The notes below the pieces were generated by a model. The model saw nothing but the letters and a program-made list of their open reading frames with translations, did no database searches and had not been told where the DNA came from. DNA of 64,000 nucleotides from Takakia lepidozioides (taxonomy: Eukaryota; Streptophyta; Takakiopsida; Takakiales; Takakiaceae), in contig CM060732.1 in assembly GCA_030704615.1 (NCBI GenBank), positions 72,771,053 through 72,835,052 of the forward strand, given 5' to 3'. A program made the position numbers and the translations under genes. Of this stretch, positions 11,301 to 20,780 are shown one piece after another (the stretch's first letter is position 1; the number at the start of each line of letters is the position of its first letter).

Positions 11301-13661
11301 AGGGAAAGATGTGGAGAGTTGTCCACAACTTGTATGCTCACACCAAAAGCTGTGTCACTGTTAACGGACAGAAGTCCAACTTCTTTGACATAGACCAAGG
11401 TGTAGCTCAAGGATGTACTCTCTCCCCTCTGCTCTTCAATGTTTTTATCAATCAACTCCTCGAGGATGTGGAAAGTGAGGGATTTGGGTTAGGGGTGGGT
11501 GATACCACCATACCAGCCCTTATGTTTGCGGATGACTTTGCAGGCATAGGGGAGACTCCAACCAATCTCCAGGAGTTGATTGATTGCGCAAAGAGATACT
11601 TTGATCTTTGGGGGCTAGAGGCTAATGTCAGCAAATGTGCAGTGGTAGCATTCAACGACAGAGGAGAGGGAGGAAGTGATCTTAAGTGGCAGTGGGGTAG
11701 CCAAGAGATCCCGGTCCTCCCTTCCTACACTTACCTGGGCGTTGAGTTCTCCTCCAATTGTAATTGGGATGCACATATCCGGAAAGTTGTTCAAACTGGC
11801 AAGGGCAAAGCTCTGGGGCTCACTAAATTTTTCCACTGCAGAGGGGTCAACTCTGAGGTTAAGAAAACCATGCTTTGTCGCGTTATTAGACCTGCCTTGG
11901 AGTACGGATCTGCTATATGGGTTGATAACTCCAACCAGGCTAAGTCTCTAGAATCCATTCAAGTGGGGGTGCTTAAGGAGTGTATGTCAGCATGCTCCAA
12001 AACAGCCAATGTGGCTGTTCGGGGTGAGTTTGGCATTCCGTCCTTAAGCTCCCGACGAGATGAATTCAAGGTCAGATGGTGGGGTCAGCTGCAACATATG
12101 CCCAACACCAGATATCCTAAGTTAATCGACTCTATATCTTGGAAACAGGACCGCCCTGTCAAACAGGCTAAGTCCTGGCAGAAGAGACCAATATGCATAA
12201 CTCTTGGCCAAGTTGTAGGTTGGTCAAGGCTTTTGTTGCCGCAACAGGTGAAACTCAAAACAGACAGACCGAGTGAAAAGGGAAAAAACGAGCAGAAGTT
12301 TAATGTCCAGCTAAGAGGACCAAGAATGCACAGAATGCTCTTATGTGACAGACGCTGACCTTGCCTCCACTGTCACTGTGGAACAAAAACTTCTTGCCTT
12401 GGACTATGTGCACCTGTTTTTGCACTGATAAATCATTGCCATCCTGAGAACCCGTTCCGGTGTCTACCGACAAAATGGTAGTTGCCACCTGGGCACTGGC
12501 CACTGATTCCCTTGACTCCTTGCGTGCTTCTAAGGCTCTCTCTTCATTCACCTCTCGTCGCATAAATGTATCCCAAAAGAGCTTCTCTTTGTCAATCCCT
12601 TGAGAGGAATGCTTAGATTCTGAGTCAGGGTGATAAGAGCTCGTGTCTTTTCGGTGTTTGGATTTTCCACTTCCATTTGTTTCTTCCCTGGTTTTCTCTC
12701 CCATGATTTTCAGCCGTCCCATGCATGTTGACAAAGGTGGCTGAAAGGGCAAGTTGAAAACTATCTTCGCAAAAGACCCTGAATTTGAATTCCAAGATAT
12801 AGAGTGCGCACTTCTGTTGCTGCGTGCCAAACCCTGCTGACATACAGTCCCTATCAATCTCTCATCCTCATGAAACATTTGAGTGAAGTGTCTGAGTAAA
12901 GCATTAGTGACTGATCACAAGGTAATAAGAAAAGCCACTGAATGCTTCTTGTCTTCCTCCCCGACTCAGAAGACCATATCTTTGCTCAGATGGTCTGGAC
13001 AAGGATGGTGTTCATGTCCAAGTTGCCCATAGACAAAAGGGGAATCCAAGCAAGTCCAAGCCACATACAAGATACTAAGAATCTCCCAGCATTTCCAACA
13101 TTGCTCAGTCCATGGAAGTGTATCAACCTTCCCCCAAATTTTAAGAGGAGGTTTGGCAATGTCGAGCAAACACAGATACAATCTGATCAATAGATACTCT
13201 TTAAATTACCCGAGCATCGGAATTTCCAGTGACCACTTCTAGGCACCTACCTCTGGTTAACGCCTGACCGACACAGATTATCCCAATTAATGAATGATAG
13301 GAGCCCATGCAAATGAACAGAAAACAACCACGTACGAGGAAGAAGCAAATATGTGTTTGAGAATGCTTTGAGAAAGAGAGAATGATGTACTAAGAAGTGA
13401 TCTAACGCTTCCCCGTCACTATAGATTCTCTATCCTTATCGTAAATTGACCCCTCGAGATGCAATTCCTCCCAGTCGGATGCCAGGCTCAGTATGACACT
13501 ATCATGACTCTCTCAGAGCCAACTTCCCAACCAATGCCATGTAAGGAAAAAAGACGTACATTGCAAATAATCGGAGCCTTTCCATTTTCCGTGGGAGCAG
13601 AGCACATCGATGAAGGGCCATGAAGGATGCAGAAATTTCCAAACCGCAGAGCCATCGCCAT
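3187..13661 (-). CDS. ISA2: Isoamylase 2 (ISA2-type starch debranching enzyme), 5' part of gene
   Basis: ISA2 is the plastid isoamylase-family partner of ISA1 in starch debranching. Minus-strand exons with GT-AG borders are 13661-13560, 12836-12360, 7235-7131, 4477-4411, 4178-4032, 3776-3608 and 3288-3187. The last two encode a CBM48-like N-domain, including TNFCIPVGIGRGQPDPLG, VNFALYSSHAENVILCLYE and NRTGDVWH-like HRTGDVWHV followed by YTRYGYRCK. These align in order with angiosperm ISA2. Phases agree except between 7131 and 4477, where one short exon (length 3n+1) is needed and was not found. The ATG at 13661 starts a Ala/Met-rich leader that could be a transit peptide; the start is inferred. 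Catalytic exons lie beyond base 1. Introns hold LINE-A copies 1 and 2 and a LINE-C tail. Angiosperm ISA2 has, as I recall, few introns, so this structure is notably split. Family assignment is firm; exon 1 is less so. Confidence 0.83.
4860..5334 (+). mobile_element. LINE-C 3' fragment
   Basis: The frame 4881-5201 encodes a segment (FTFCHDHY... then TPLTIITAGAHGG) parallel to the C-terminal domain of the minus-strand LINE-C at 21497-20967 (FTYCNDRYP... then GPLSVITAGTRGG). The sequence after the frame shares 'gaaaggg..agta.cc' motifs with the 3' region near 20870-20905. It is a 5'-truncated copy whose tail runs into the CT repeat. Confidence 0.65.
5335..5375 (+). repeat. (CT)n microsatellite
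   Basis: About 20 uninterrupted CT units, sitting exactly between the LINE-C tail and the 5'-truncated LINE-A copy 1. It may be the simple-repeat tail of LINE-C. Confidence 0.9.
5376..7035 (+). mobile_element. LINE-A copy 1: RT C-terminal half, zinc finger and 3' end
   Basis: An open frame at 5401-6402 covers the reverse transcriptase from the A motif (KAYDTVW) through [17 protein letters not shown] and the catalytic MFADDFAG to the thumb. A second frame, 6411-7013, carries a C-terminal zinc finger (CPLCGQSEDSIHFLIHC). The two are separated by a stop near 6400, so the polyprotein is broken there. It is 5'-truncated at the CT repeat. It is nearly identical to copies 2 and 3 over the RT, and it is the only copy in the window with both RT and the true 3' end. 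It lies in the ISA2 intron between 7131 and 4477. Confidence 0.92.
7330..7800 (+). mobile_element. Degraded LINE-A 3' tails
   Basis: Two or more decayed repeats of the LINE-A 3' end. 'ggtcaatggccaccaggtta' near 7471 with 'cttgtgagtac' matches 6970-7015, and 'caatggctgtaaggctgtgg' near 7714 followed by 'catgagtacattctctgcac' is a more distant version. Not coding. Confidence 0.55.
7840..8033 (+). mobile_element. LINE-B 3' fragment
   Basis: Resembles 640-740 and 2065-2160 (for example 'cagttccatc' and the following C/T-rich run). Non-coding remnant directly upstream of LINE-A copy 2. Confidence 0.45.
8499..9996 (+). pseudogene. LINE-A N-terminal region and APE-type endonuclease
   Basis: The first frame (8499-8954) is a basic/acidic region without a domain I recognise. 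After a frame change, the protein 8878-9996 contains repeats and then an exonuclease-endonuclease-phosphatase fold: ATFNFSGLTNQ, the catalytic glutamate in TGQETWE, LLGDFNARVG, and SIVDYIIMD. The terminal SDH motif (GTSDHFLVWTEIK) is in the next frame at about 10015-10050, so a frameshift splits the domain. The endonuclease would nick target DNA to prime reverse transcription. Confidence 0.85.
8813..9215 (+). repeat. Three tandem repeats inside LINE-A coding region
   Basis: Units start near 8813, 8938 and 9079 (about 125-141 bp each). They share 'ggacaatctg', a Cys-containing segment (PKCAEPERR...), 'GFGTLNGL' and 'YTRRAKSIHGV' when translated. The third unit runs into the endonuclease. The frame moves between unit 1 and units 2-3. 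Confidence 0.85.
10516..12188 (+). pseudogene. LINE-A reverse transcriptase (frameshifted)
   Basis: RT motifs in order: [16 protein letters not shown] (fingers), then after a frameshift [32 protein letters not shown], and in the next frame the long stretch 11309-12358 with [17 protein letters not shown], catalytic MFADDFAG, and [12 protein letters not shown]. The frame continues past the LINE into flanking DNA from about 12190, where the tail matches ISA2 intron and exon antisense and is not retroelement protein. Confidence 0.9.
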
Positions 13662-13859
13662 AGCTTTGTTCGCGGCTATGATCACCTCCGACTGCTGCAC
13701 TCCATGGATTCACTTCACACACCTCCTCTACTTAGCCAATTCACGATTCACTTCGCACACTCGTCTAGCCAGTTCACCTCTCCTCGCGGATGCCGCGTGC
13801 TCATCATCCATTCGCTCTTGGTTTTACTCGGAAAATGAGTCCGTGGATGCGTGGCAACA

Positions 13860-13993
13860 CGGATGGACGATGAGATTTTATTTTTTTTTTTTTTTTGGGG
13901 GCAATGAGTCATCAAAATGTAATGCATGGCGCAAGGAAAAAATAACCTTGCAGACAACCATGGAGGCTTTTACAAAAGAGACCGGGAAAAAAA

Positions 13994-14024
<31 letters not shown>

Positions 14025-14032
14025 CAAAAAAA
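13860..14032. repeat. Homopolymer and (AAAAC)n simple repeats
   Basis: A T-run near 13879-13896, then a poly-A and several AAAAC units at about 13985-14030, 200-370 bp upstream of the predicted ISA2 start. No clear promoter element can be assigned, though 'tatata' occurs near 14040. Confidence 0.7.
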
Positions 14033-14056
14033 ACACTCCTATATAACCGAGGAGAA

Positions 14057-14316
14057 TGTTGAAATTTGGAATTAGTGAACCAAGACTACCCCCAGATTAC
14101 TAGGAAGTTTACTGACAGCTTTTGTAGCTAGCACGTAGATTATGGTATGGACTGATGATCCAACTAGTCTTCTTCGCTTATCGTTGAGAGTAATCGCTCA
14201 GGTCCAGTCATTCTTAATCTGGACCTGATCTTCCCTGTGGTTCTCGTTGAATCGAACATTGTATATATTCACCAGCTTCATGCGGGACTGAACATTCTTT
14301 ATATAAAATTTCTACA
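14057..14316 (+). repeat. Copia 5' LTR
   Basis: TG...CA ends. Highly similar to 19774-20042 but about 8 bp shorter after 'gaaccaa' and with scattered substitutions. It contains 'tatataaa' about 15 bp before its end. Confidence 0.95.
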
Positions 14317-14975
14317 TTGTATCACTGTCCGGATCTTTTCCATACGAGATGCCATACACTGACACAAACGAATTCCAACTGGGAGGTAAGTTTCGAAGAA
14401 CTATTTGGGTTAGTTCATGCTCAGAAACTTCTTCATCAATGCTCTCTAACTCCATTACAAGTTTATCTACCTTTATCAAGTAGTCTTCGACGGGCATTCC
14501 TTCCGTCATCTTGGTTTCAATGAGCTCAGACTTAAGCTCTAGCCTCCTCTGGATCGCAACAGACTCAAACTTCTTCTTCAGCCTCAACCACAAGGAAGCA
14601 GGGTCAGTGCAATGTTTCTTGACGATAGGAATGATCAAATTGTTTACTGTCGCAGTGAAGACGATGATGGCCGATTCTTTTTCTTCTGAATCTCGGCTTC
14701 CGTCTGACGATCTGACTGTGGAGTCACTTTGGGTTGACTCGCTTCTGCTCCATCACTTGGAGAAGTCTCAGACTTGCCTTCCTGAACTGAGCGGAGTATT
14801 GCTTCCCGGCTGCTAGCAGGAGACATGACATCCCACAAATCCTTCTCACGTATGATTTGTTCCACCTTGAAAGCCCATCCATGTAGTTTTGGGCCCCCAC
14901 CAGCTTATCACCTTCGAGAAATGTGACCTTGGTAACATCGAGAGACAAAGTCATCGTGAAGAGCTTAATGAGGAA
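14317..14975 (-). pseudogene. Copia gag N-terminal part, inverted
   Basis: Read on the minus strand, 14954 downward encodes a Copia gag start (MTLSLDVTKVTFLEGDKLVG, then with a frame change VEQIIREKDLWDVM). It continues to 14312 with LKKKFESVAIQRRLELKSEL and ELTQIVLRNLPPSWNSF, which is UBN2/gag-like. This is opposite to the rest of the element. The inverted block begins right at the inner edge of the 5' LTR and ends near 14960-14980. Confidence 0.85.
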
Positions 14976-14982
14976 ACACTAA

Positions 14983-15460
14983 GTGGTCTTAGTGAGGTGC
15001 TACGACTACGTACAAGTTTACACCAAGGTACATGCAGATTTGGAGGAATATTTGCAGGCCGTCAAGTTTCGTCGAAGAGCCCACGACACCAATGAGCAGT
15101 CCTTAGTGGCCGTTGTCCCAGTCAGACGCAATGACTCTGTTGGTAGGGGACGTGGTGGCCGGGGACGTGGCCGAGGTGGCCGTGGCCGAGGTCCTCCGGG
15201 CAACTTTGGTCAAGACCGAAGGAACCAGACTTGCAACTACTGCCATAAGAAAGGGCACTGGGAGTCCGACTGCTACATCAAAAAAGCAGATTTGGAAATA
15301 AAGAACATGTCGGTGGCTCAACTCCGGGAACTCCAGCAAAAAATTCAAGACATCAAGCAGTCTCTTACATGGCCGAAGGAGGTGACTTGGGCGACAGTCC
15401 TCCTGAGCATGGCACCGATGGCAGTAAGGCAACCGGCCTTACTATCGAAGCAATGTTAAT
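14983..15460 (+). pseudogene. Copia gag C-terminal part with nucleocapsid zinc knuckle
   Basis: Plus-strand frame with YVQVYTKVHADLEEYLQAV, an Arg/Gly-rich RNA-binding tract (GRGRGGRGRGRGGRGRG) and a CCHC knuckle CNYCHKKGHWESDC. It follows the inverted gag block directly. Confidence 0.88.
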
Positions 15461-15476
15461 TGAGTTTGAAGCAGGA

Positions 15477-16625
15477 CCTAGTAACCAGACCTAGATACTC
15501 GATTCTGGGGCGAGCATGCATGTCGGGAAAGAGAAAGAGTCCTTATCTGACCTGAACTCTCGCTCCTCAATCAATAGCATCACTACTGCCAGTGGCACAA
15601 AGCTGCCAACCTCAGGAGCTGGATGTATCAATTTCTCCGGAAATAAAATCACTGATATTCTGTATGTGCCGTCGGTGACAAAAAATCTCATTTCCATAGG
15701 CAAATTAGCAAACAATGGGCATGTTATCATGTTTGACGCTAAAAAATGCCTAGTATTTGACAAGGGAAATCCTTGGGAAATCCTTCTTAGAGGATCAAGG
15801 GACCCGTATAATCGGTTGTATAAATTGGATATGTCTCTGTCTGCCCCTCGCATGGGACGAGTCCTCATGCATCCCAAGGTGGCAGCCCATTGTAGCCTGC
15901 TGGAGCAAAGCAGCGACAAATATAAAGAAGTTTCTCGTCTGTGGCACAACCGGATTGGACATGCCAGCTACTCTCGACTTCGATACATGACAACCAATCA
16001 TCTAATTTTGGGCGTTCCTTTGCTTTCACATCTTCACGATGCCTGCGAAGTATGTGTGAAGGCCAAACAATGCAGGACTCAAATTCCCAAGGCGGCCAAG
16101 ATCATACGTCAAGACCATTTCAACTTGTTCACTCCGACTTGTGCGGCCCTCTACCTGTGACTTCGTTGAAAGGATTCCGCTACATGATCACTTTCACTGA
16201 TGACTACTCCACTTCTTGGATCTATTGTCTCCGAACAAAAAATGAGGCTCTCGTGATCAAATTTCAAGAATTCAGGAACATGGTTGAGACCTTCTTCTCG
16301 TCTAAAATCCAATGCATTCGATCAGACAGAGGAGGAGAGTATATGTCTGATTCCCTTCAACCAACTTTGCATCTGGTATGGTATTCAACGCCAACTAACT
16401 GTGGCTAGGACTCCACATCAAAATGGGGTTGCTGAGAGAAAAAACCGTACGCTCATCACGATAGTGAGAAGTCTAGCAACAGGAGCAAAACTTCCAGCCT
16501 TCCTGTGGGAAGAACTGATTCGTAGGGCAAACTACATCAACAACAGGTGTAGCACCCGGGCTTTGAATCAATCGACTCATTTTGAATGTCTGTTTGGCTA
16601 CATACCAGACGTTTCTCATTTCTGA
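15477..16625 (+). pseudogene. Copia protease and integrase
   Basis: Aspartic protease motif LDSGASMHV near 15497, then GAG-pre-integrase HHCC-type residues (LWHNRIGHASYSRL...CEVCVKAKQ) and the integrase core with HSDLCGP, RSDRGGEY and TPHQNGVAERKNRT. At least two frame changes (near 16090-16150 and 16390) and a stop near 16624 break it. Confidence 0.9.
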
Positions 16626-16814
16626 ATCATTGGCAGCACTGCATACGTGCATATTCCCACGGAGCAACGTGACAAACTTGGTGACAAATTCTTGAATTGT
16701 GTCTTGGTTGGATACGATGATCAGAGTAAAGCATATTGATGCTACCACCCGGACACTAGAAGGATCCTCATCAGCCGAGGTGTAATTATTGATGAGTCGT
16801 CTCTTGGCAATACT

Positions 16815-18600
16815 ATGTCTTCGGCTCCAAATGAGCAACAACAGATCCTAGATCTGTTTCCCATAGATGACGGATCTAATCATCCAGATGAGCCAACTCC
16901 AGAGCAACCAACTGCGACACTACCAGAAGCAGATTACGATCAAGATCTGCCTTTGGTCAATCTACTGGGGTCTCCTGGACCTATATCTCCGCAGTCAATA
17001 TCCCCAACGTCTTCTATCTGCACTCGGGAAGAGTCTCATATTCAACCTCAACCACTGAGGAGGTCTTCTCGACTAGGGTCTGCTCCTTACAAATATCTTC
17101 CGTTTCAAATGTATCTCTCTGCTATAGAACCGGACTCTTGCATGGCTTGTCTAACGGATACCACTGAAAATGAAGTGAGTCTCGAACAAGCCCTAGTCGA
17201 TGTCAATTGGAAAATTGCCGTGAATGCAGAACTTGACGCGCACAAAAAGAACGGAACTTGGAGTTTGGTCCCATTCCCTTTTGGCAAAAAAGCCCTATCT
17301 GCCAAGTGGATTCTCATAATCAAGTACGATCATCTCGATCAACCAAGATACAAAGCTAGACTTGTGGCTCGTGGAAATGAACATCGTCACGGCATCGACT
17401 ACGAGGAAACGTTTGCACCAGCCATTAAGTGGTCTACGGTACGCCTCATTATAGCACTTGATGCAACCTCTAGTTGGGATATGTCATATATGGACGTTGT
17501 CACGGCTTTCTTAAATGGCACGATCAAGGAGGAAATCTATATGCATCAGCCACCTGGGTTTGCAGGTCCCGGCCAAGAACTGTGCGTATGCAAACTTCAT
17601 CGCTCCATTTATGGGCTAAAGCAAAGCCCTCGTGCCTGGTATATTGAAGTGGATTCTTTTCTCCGCTCCATCAATTGTACCCAAAGCTCACTCGACCCCA
17701 ACCTCTACATCTACAAAGAATCTGGGCAAATCGTCATTATCTTGCTTTTCGTTGATGACTTACTGATCACCAGTCGTGATTCTAATCTCATTCATCACCT
17801 CAAGGACCAGCTTCAAATCAAATACAAAATGAAGGACTTGGGTCAAACCCAGCGATACCTTGGTGTTGAATTTCACATTTCCTCTCACGGCATTTTTCTT
17901 CATCAATCGAGCTATACCGAGCAGCTGCTACGGGATTACCAAATGAATGATTGTCAAACTGCTAAAATTCCTCTCCCTGAGGGCTTCATTTCTGCAGATA
18001 CTAGGACTCCACTAGTTGACTCCTGCAACCACTACTACACGTTGGTGGGCAAGTTGATTTATCTCACCAACACGCGCCTTGATTTGTCATTTGTCGTGGG
18101 CATCATTAGTCGCTTCATGCACTCTCTTCAGCAAGCTCACTTGGATGGAGTCTTCCACATCTTACGGTACCTCAAAGGGACTGTGGATTTCGGGATTTTC
18201 TATCAACGCCGCGCTTCCCTTCAACTCCAAGGCTTCACCGATTCAGATTGGGGCAGACTCCTATGTTGACACTCGCCGGTCCATGGGAGGGTATATTTTC
18301 AAGTTAGCCTCTGGCCCCATCACTTGGAGCAGTAAGAGGCAAGCCACCGTCTCTAGGTCTATAACGGAAGCCGAGTACAAGACGCTTTGTGAAGGTGCTC
18401 AAGAAGGAGTTTACCTCAAACAACTTCTTCAAGAATTGAATCTTAGGAGTTCAAAACCAGCAACAATTCTCTGTAAGGATTCTGAAGTCGTCTCAGATCT
18501 CAAATTAGCAGCAATTCCTACGGAGCAAGATCTACATTTGCAGTGTGACAACATCAGTGCTATCAAATTGGCGCATAATCCCATATCCACTGGACCGTGA
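16815..18600 (+). pseudogene. Copia reverse transcriptase and RNase H
   Basis: The open frame 16815-18269 carries the RT: NGTWSLVPFP, KARLVARGN, YEETFAPAIKW, SIYGLKQSPRAWY, catalytic LLFVDDLLI and MKDLGQTQRYLGVEF. RNase H begins GFTDSDWG and, after a frameshift near 18255, continues with [21 protein letters not shown] and [16 protein letters not shown] to about 18592, where foreign sequence interrupts it. RNase H resumes at about 19008 (HHHFVRERVLEGELSLQHV...TADILTKNL). Confidence 0.92.
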
Positions 18601-19007
18601 TGAGTCCCAAGACTCCCCGCGACTCCCACCACCATAAGGTCTCCGCCCCATGGTGAGTCCTATGTCACCCCCACTAAGACCCACTAAGCTACCACCACCC
18701 CTCGTGGAACCACCCCCCACCGCAACCCGGTGTGCAGGGCTCCACCTAGTGAGTGCTTCTGCCTCCTTGAGTGCCTTTGGGCACTGAAGGTTGCTTCAGC
18801 CCCCATACCTATTGTTGCCACTGCCCCCACCACAGGGGCAGCCCCTCTTGTGTCCCGACCCCCTGCCCTCAAGGCAAAGGGCCGCGACAGTTCCTCATCA
18901 CTCAACTTGGCCACCCGGAAGTACTGCTCCAGCTCCAAGAGCCAAGTGTTGAGTGCCTTCCGATTTCGGACGCCCTCGAAGGTGTCGGGCTTCACCAAGC
19001 ACCTGTA
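18598..19007 (-). mobile_element. Ty3/Gypsy-type gag fragment inside Copia RNase H
   Basis: Minus-strand frame 18998-18684 begins with a Ty3-type gag stretch (KPDTFEGVRNRKALNTWLLE, then LEQYFRVAKLSDEEL) and continues into Gly/Arg-rich sequence unlike the normal continuation of that family. About eight Copia codons between NPIS and HHHF are missing, so this is a replacement or deletion-insertion, with no clean target duplication seen. Confidence 0.7.
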
Positions 19008-19773
19008 GATCCATCACCATTTTGTGCGAGAAAGAGTACTGGAAGGAGAACTGTCCCTACAACATGTGGCATCAGAAAATCAGACTGCCGACATACTCAC
19101 GAAAAATCTACCGCGAATTAAATTTGATCAACACAGAAGAGCCTTAGGTATGTTCTCTCTGTCTGAGGTTCAACAACTCGATCGTACATCGTAGGGCGCT
19201 GCACTCTAGCTTGTTACTGTAATCACCTAGTTGTTTGATCCAAATCTAAAAACATCTAGTCGTCTACATCTTGCGCTCTCCCTGAAATAGTAGCGCTTAG
19301 CTTCTTCTCGTGTCCTGAAGGACTTGAATTTTTGTCCTGGGAAGCCCTTCACCTGAGGTTCGCAGTCATCCCAGGATGTATAGATATCAAGTTGATGGCC
19401 AATCAATACTGCGTAATACCTTCGAGGCTACATTGGCATTTCTTCAGGCGCTAACACTGGCTCACTGTAAGTACTCCGTGAGACTGCAGCAGACAACGCA
19501 GTAGACGACGCAGCGTTTGTTCTTGGCAACTCGCTAGGTGATCCTTTGTTGCTCTCATCTGCTCTCTCTTGTTTCTGATAACTACTAAGAAGCATGTCAT
19601 GCAAGTATCGTAGAAATGTCATTAAAAATCCGACCAAGGCCAACAGAAGGAAGAGCAGTGATTCTCACAGAGAACCGACTTCATGCGTCATCTTGCTAGT
19701 TCACGAAGTACTGTAAAATTATAGTAGTTTGCAAGATACGTTACTTAGTCATCGTGTGTGGTTCATGGGGGGC

Positions 19774-20042
19774 TGTTGAAATTTGGAATTAGTGAACCAA
19801 CCCATATGACTACTCCCAGATTACTAGGAAGTTTACTGACAGCTTTTGTAGCTAGCACGTAGATTATGGTATGGACTGGAATGATCCAGCGAGTCTTCTT
19901 GGCTTATCGTTGAGAGTAATCACTCAGGTCCAGTCATTCCAAATCTGGACCTGATCTTCCCTGTGGTTCACGTTGAACCGAACAATGTATATATTCACCA
20001 GCTTCCTGCGGGACTGAACATTCTTTATATAATATTTCTACA
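19774..20042 (+). repeat. Copia 3' LTR
   Basis: Partner of 14057-14316; begins TGTTGAAATTTGG after a run of six Gs and a C, ends TTTCTACA, followed by the target duplicate GAGAA. Confidence 0.95.
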
Positions 20043-20489
20043 GAGAACGGCTCCAGTCCTATCAGGAAAACTATGGGAGAAGGAAACAGATGATGAGTCC
20101 GAACTAAGCATGTTCAGTTTGCATGAAAAGCAGGAAACAAAGGAGGGATAGTGAAGATCGCAGAATGAAACTAGAAACTACCACGTTTCCTCTTTGGCTA
20201 ATCAAAGGATAGGTGGGCCTTAGATTTGCCATTCCTAAAGCTACGACGGTGGCGTCAGTTGACCTTAGGTTCATCTCCGTCTGCAGGTGACATCTTGGCG
20301 TTAAGTGAACAGTCAGCACGCGCGCAGGATGGAGTCGTTCCAGGAAACACGCTCGTCCAAAATCCTTGTACGGAGAAGGCCCATGTCATCTGCAAATAGC
20401 CGCAAGAAGCACACCCCAAGTCTTACGAGCTCTCAGACATAATATCTGAGTGAACTATATGCACAACACACTTATTGTAGATTCTTTAT

Positions 20490-20780
20490 CATCAAAGAGT
20501 AATGAACAACGAGCTTTTCAAGGATGCTAGAGAACATAAGCATGGATTACAGTAGAAGGTTGTCGCATGATCCCACACTCGTGTTGCTAGAGGACAGGAA
20601 GTAAGGCAACGTTCGATCGTTTCTTTGGCACCTATGTTGCATGAAACACGGAACATAGGGCCATTAGATGAAGAGGCCGCCACCAGGAGAATCCTATTGG
20701 TAATTTTCCACAGGAAGGTGTAAATCTTGGCAGCCCTGTCATTCCTCCAAATGTCGGTCAGTACAGGTTCCCATCGGATA
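20490..20780 (-). mobile_element. L1-like LINE C-terminal fragment (zf-RVT)
   Basis: Minus-strand reading gives LTDIWRNDRAAKIYTFLWK followed by KITNRILL and a zinc-binding-like tail (CNIGAKETIERCLTSCP..RVWDHA), the usual zf-RVT layout of plant L1-type elements. Short, without RT. Confidence 0.7.

Larger units (their letters stand above)
8034..12188 (+). mobile_element. LINE-A copy 2: 5'-complete, 3'-truncated non-LTR retrotransposon
   Basis: The 5' UTR (8034-8498) is shared almost base for base with copy 3 (50753-51217), which defines the element's 5' end. In order: an N-terminal frame (8499-8954), three tandem repeats, an APE endonuclease (about 9279-10060), an RT (about 10516-12180). Frame breaks lie near 8950, 9995, 10530, 10975 and 11240. 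The copy stops abruptly in the thumb region near 12188 and lacks the zinc finger and 3' UTR seen in copy 1. It lies in an ISA2 intron. Confidence 0.9.
14057..20042 (+). mobile_element. Ty1/Copia LTR retrotransposon (rearranged)
   Basis: 5986 bp bounded by LTRs of 260 bp (14057-14316) and 269 bp (19774-20042), both beginning TGTTGAAATTTGG and ending TTTCTACA. The 5-bp target duplication GAGAA lies at 14052-14056 and 20043-20047. Domain order gag, protease, integrase, RT, RNase H identifies Copia. A G-rich stretch just before the 3' LTR can serve as PPT. No PBS is seen after the 5' LTR because the adjacent segment is inverted. Stops and frameshifts make it non-autonomous. It lies about 400 bp upstream of the predicted ISA2 start. 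Confidence 0.96.

Noticed and set aside
12190-12358. Extension of the LINE-A RT protein to 12358
   Set aside because: After 12190 the frame runs through flanking intron DNA and does not match LINE-A copies 1 or 3.
13488-13722. Alternative longer N-terminus for ISA2 starting upstream of 13661
   Set aside because: The upstream start would be GTG and an in-frame ATG lies at 13661; the splice donor at 13560 fits that frame.
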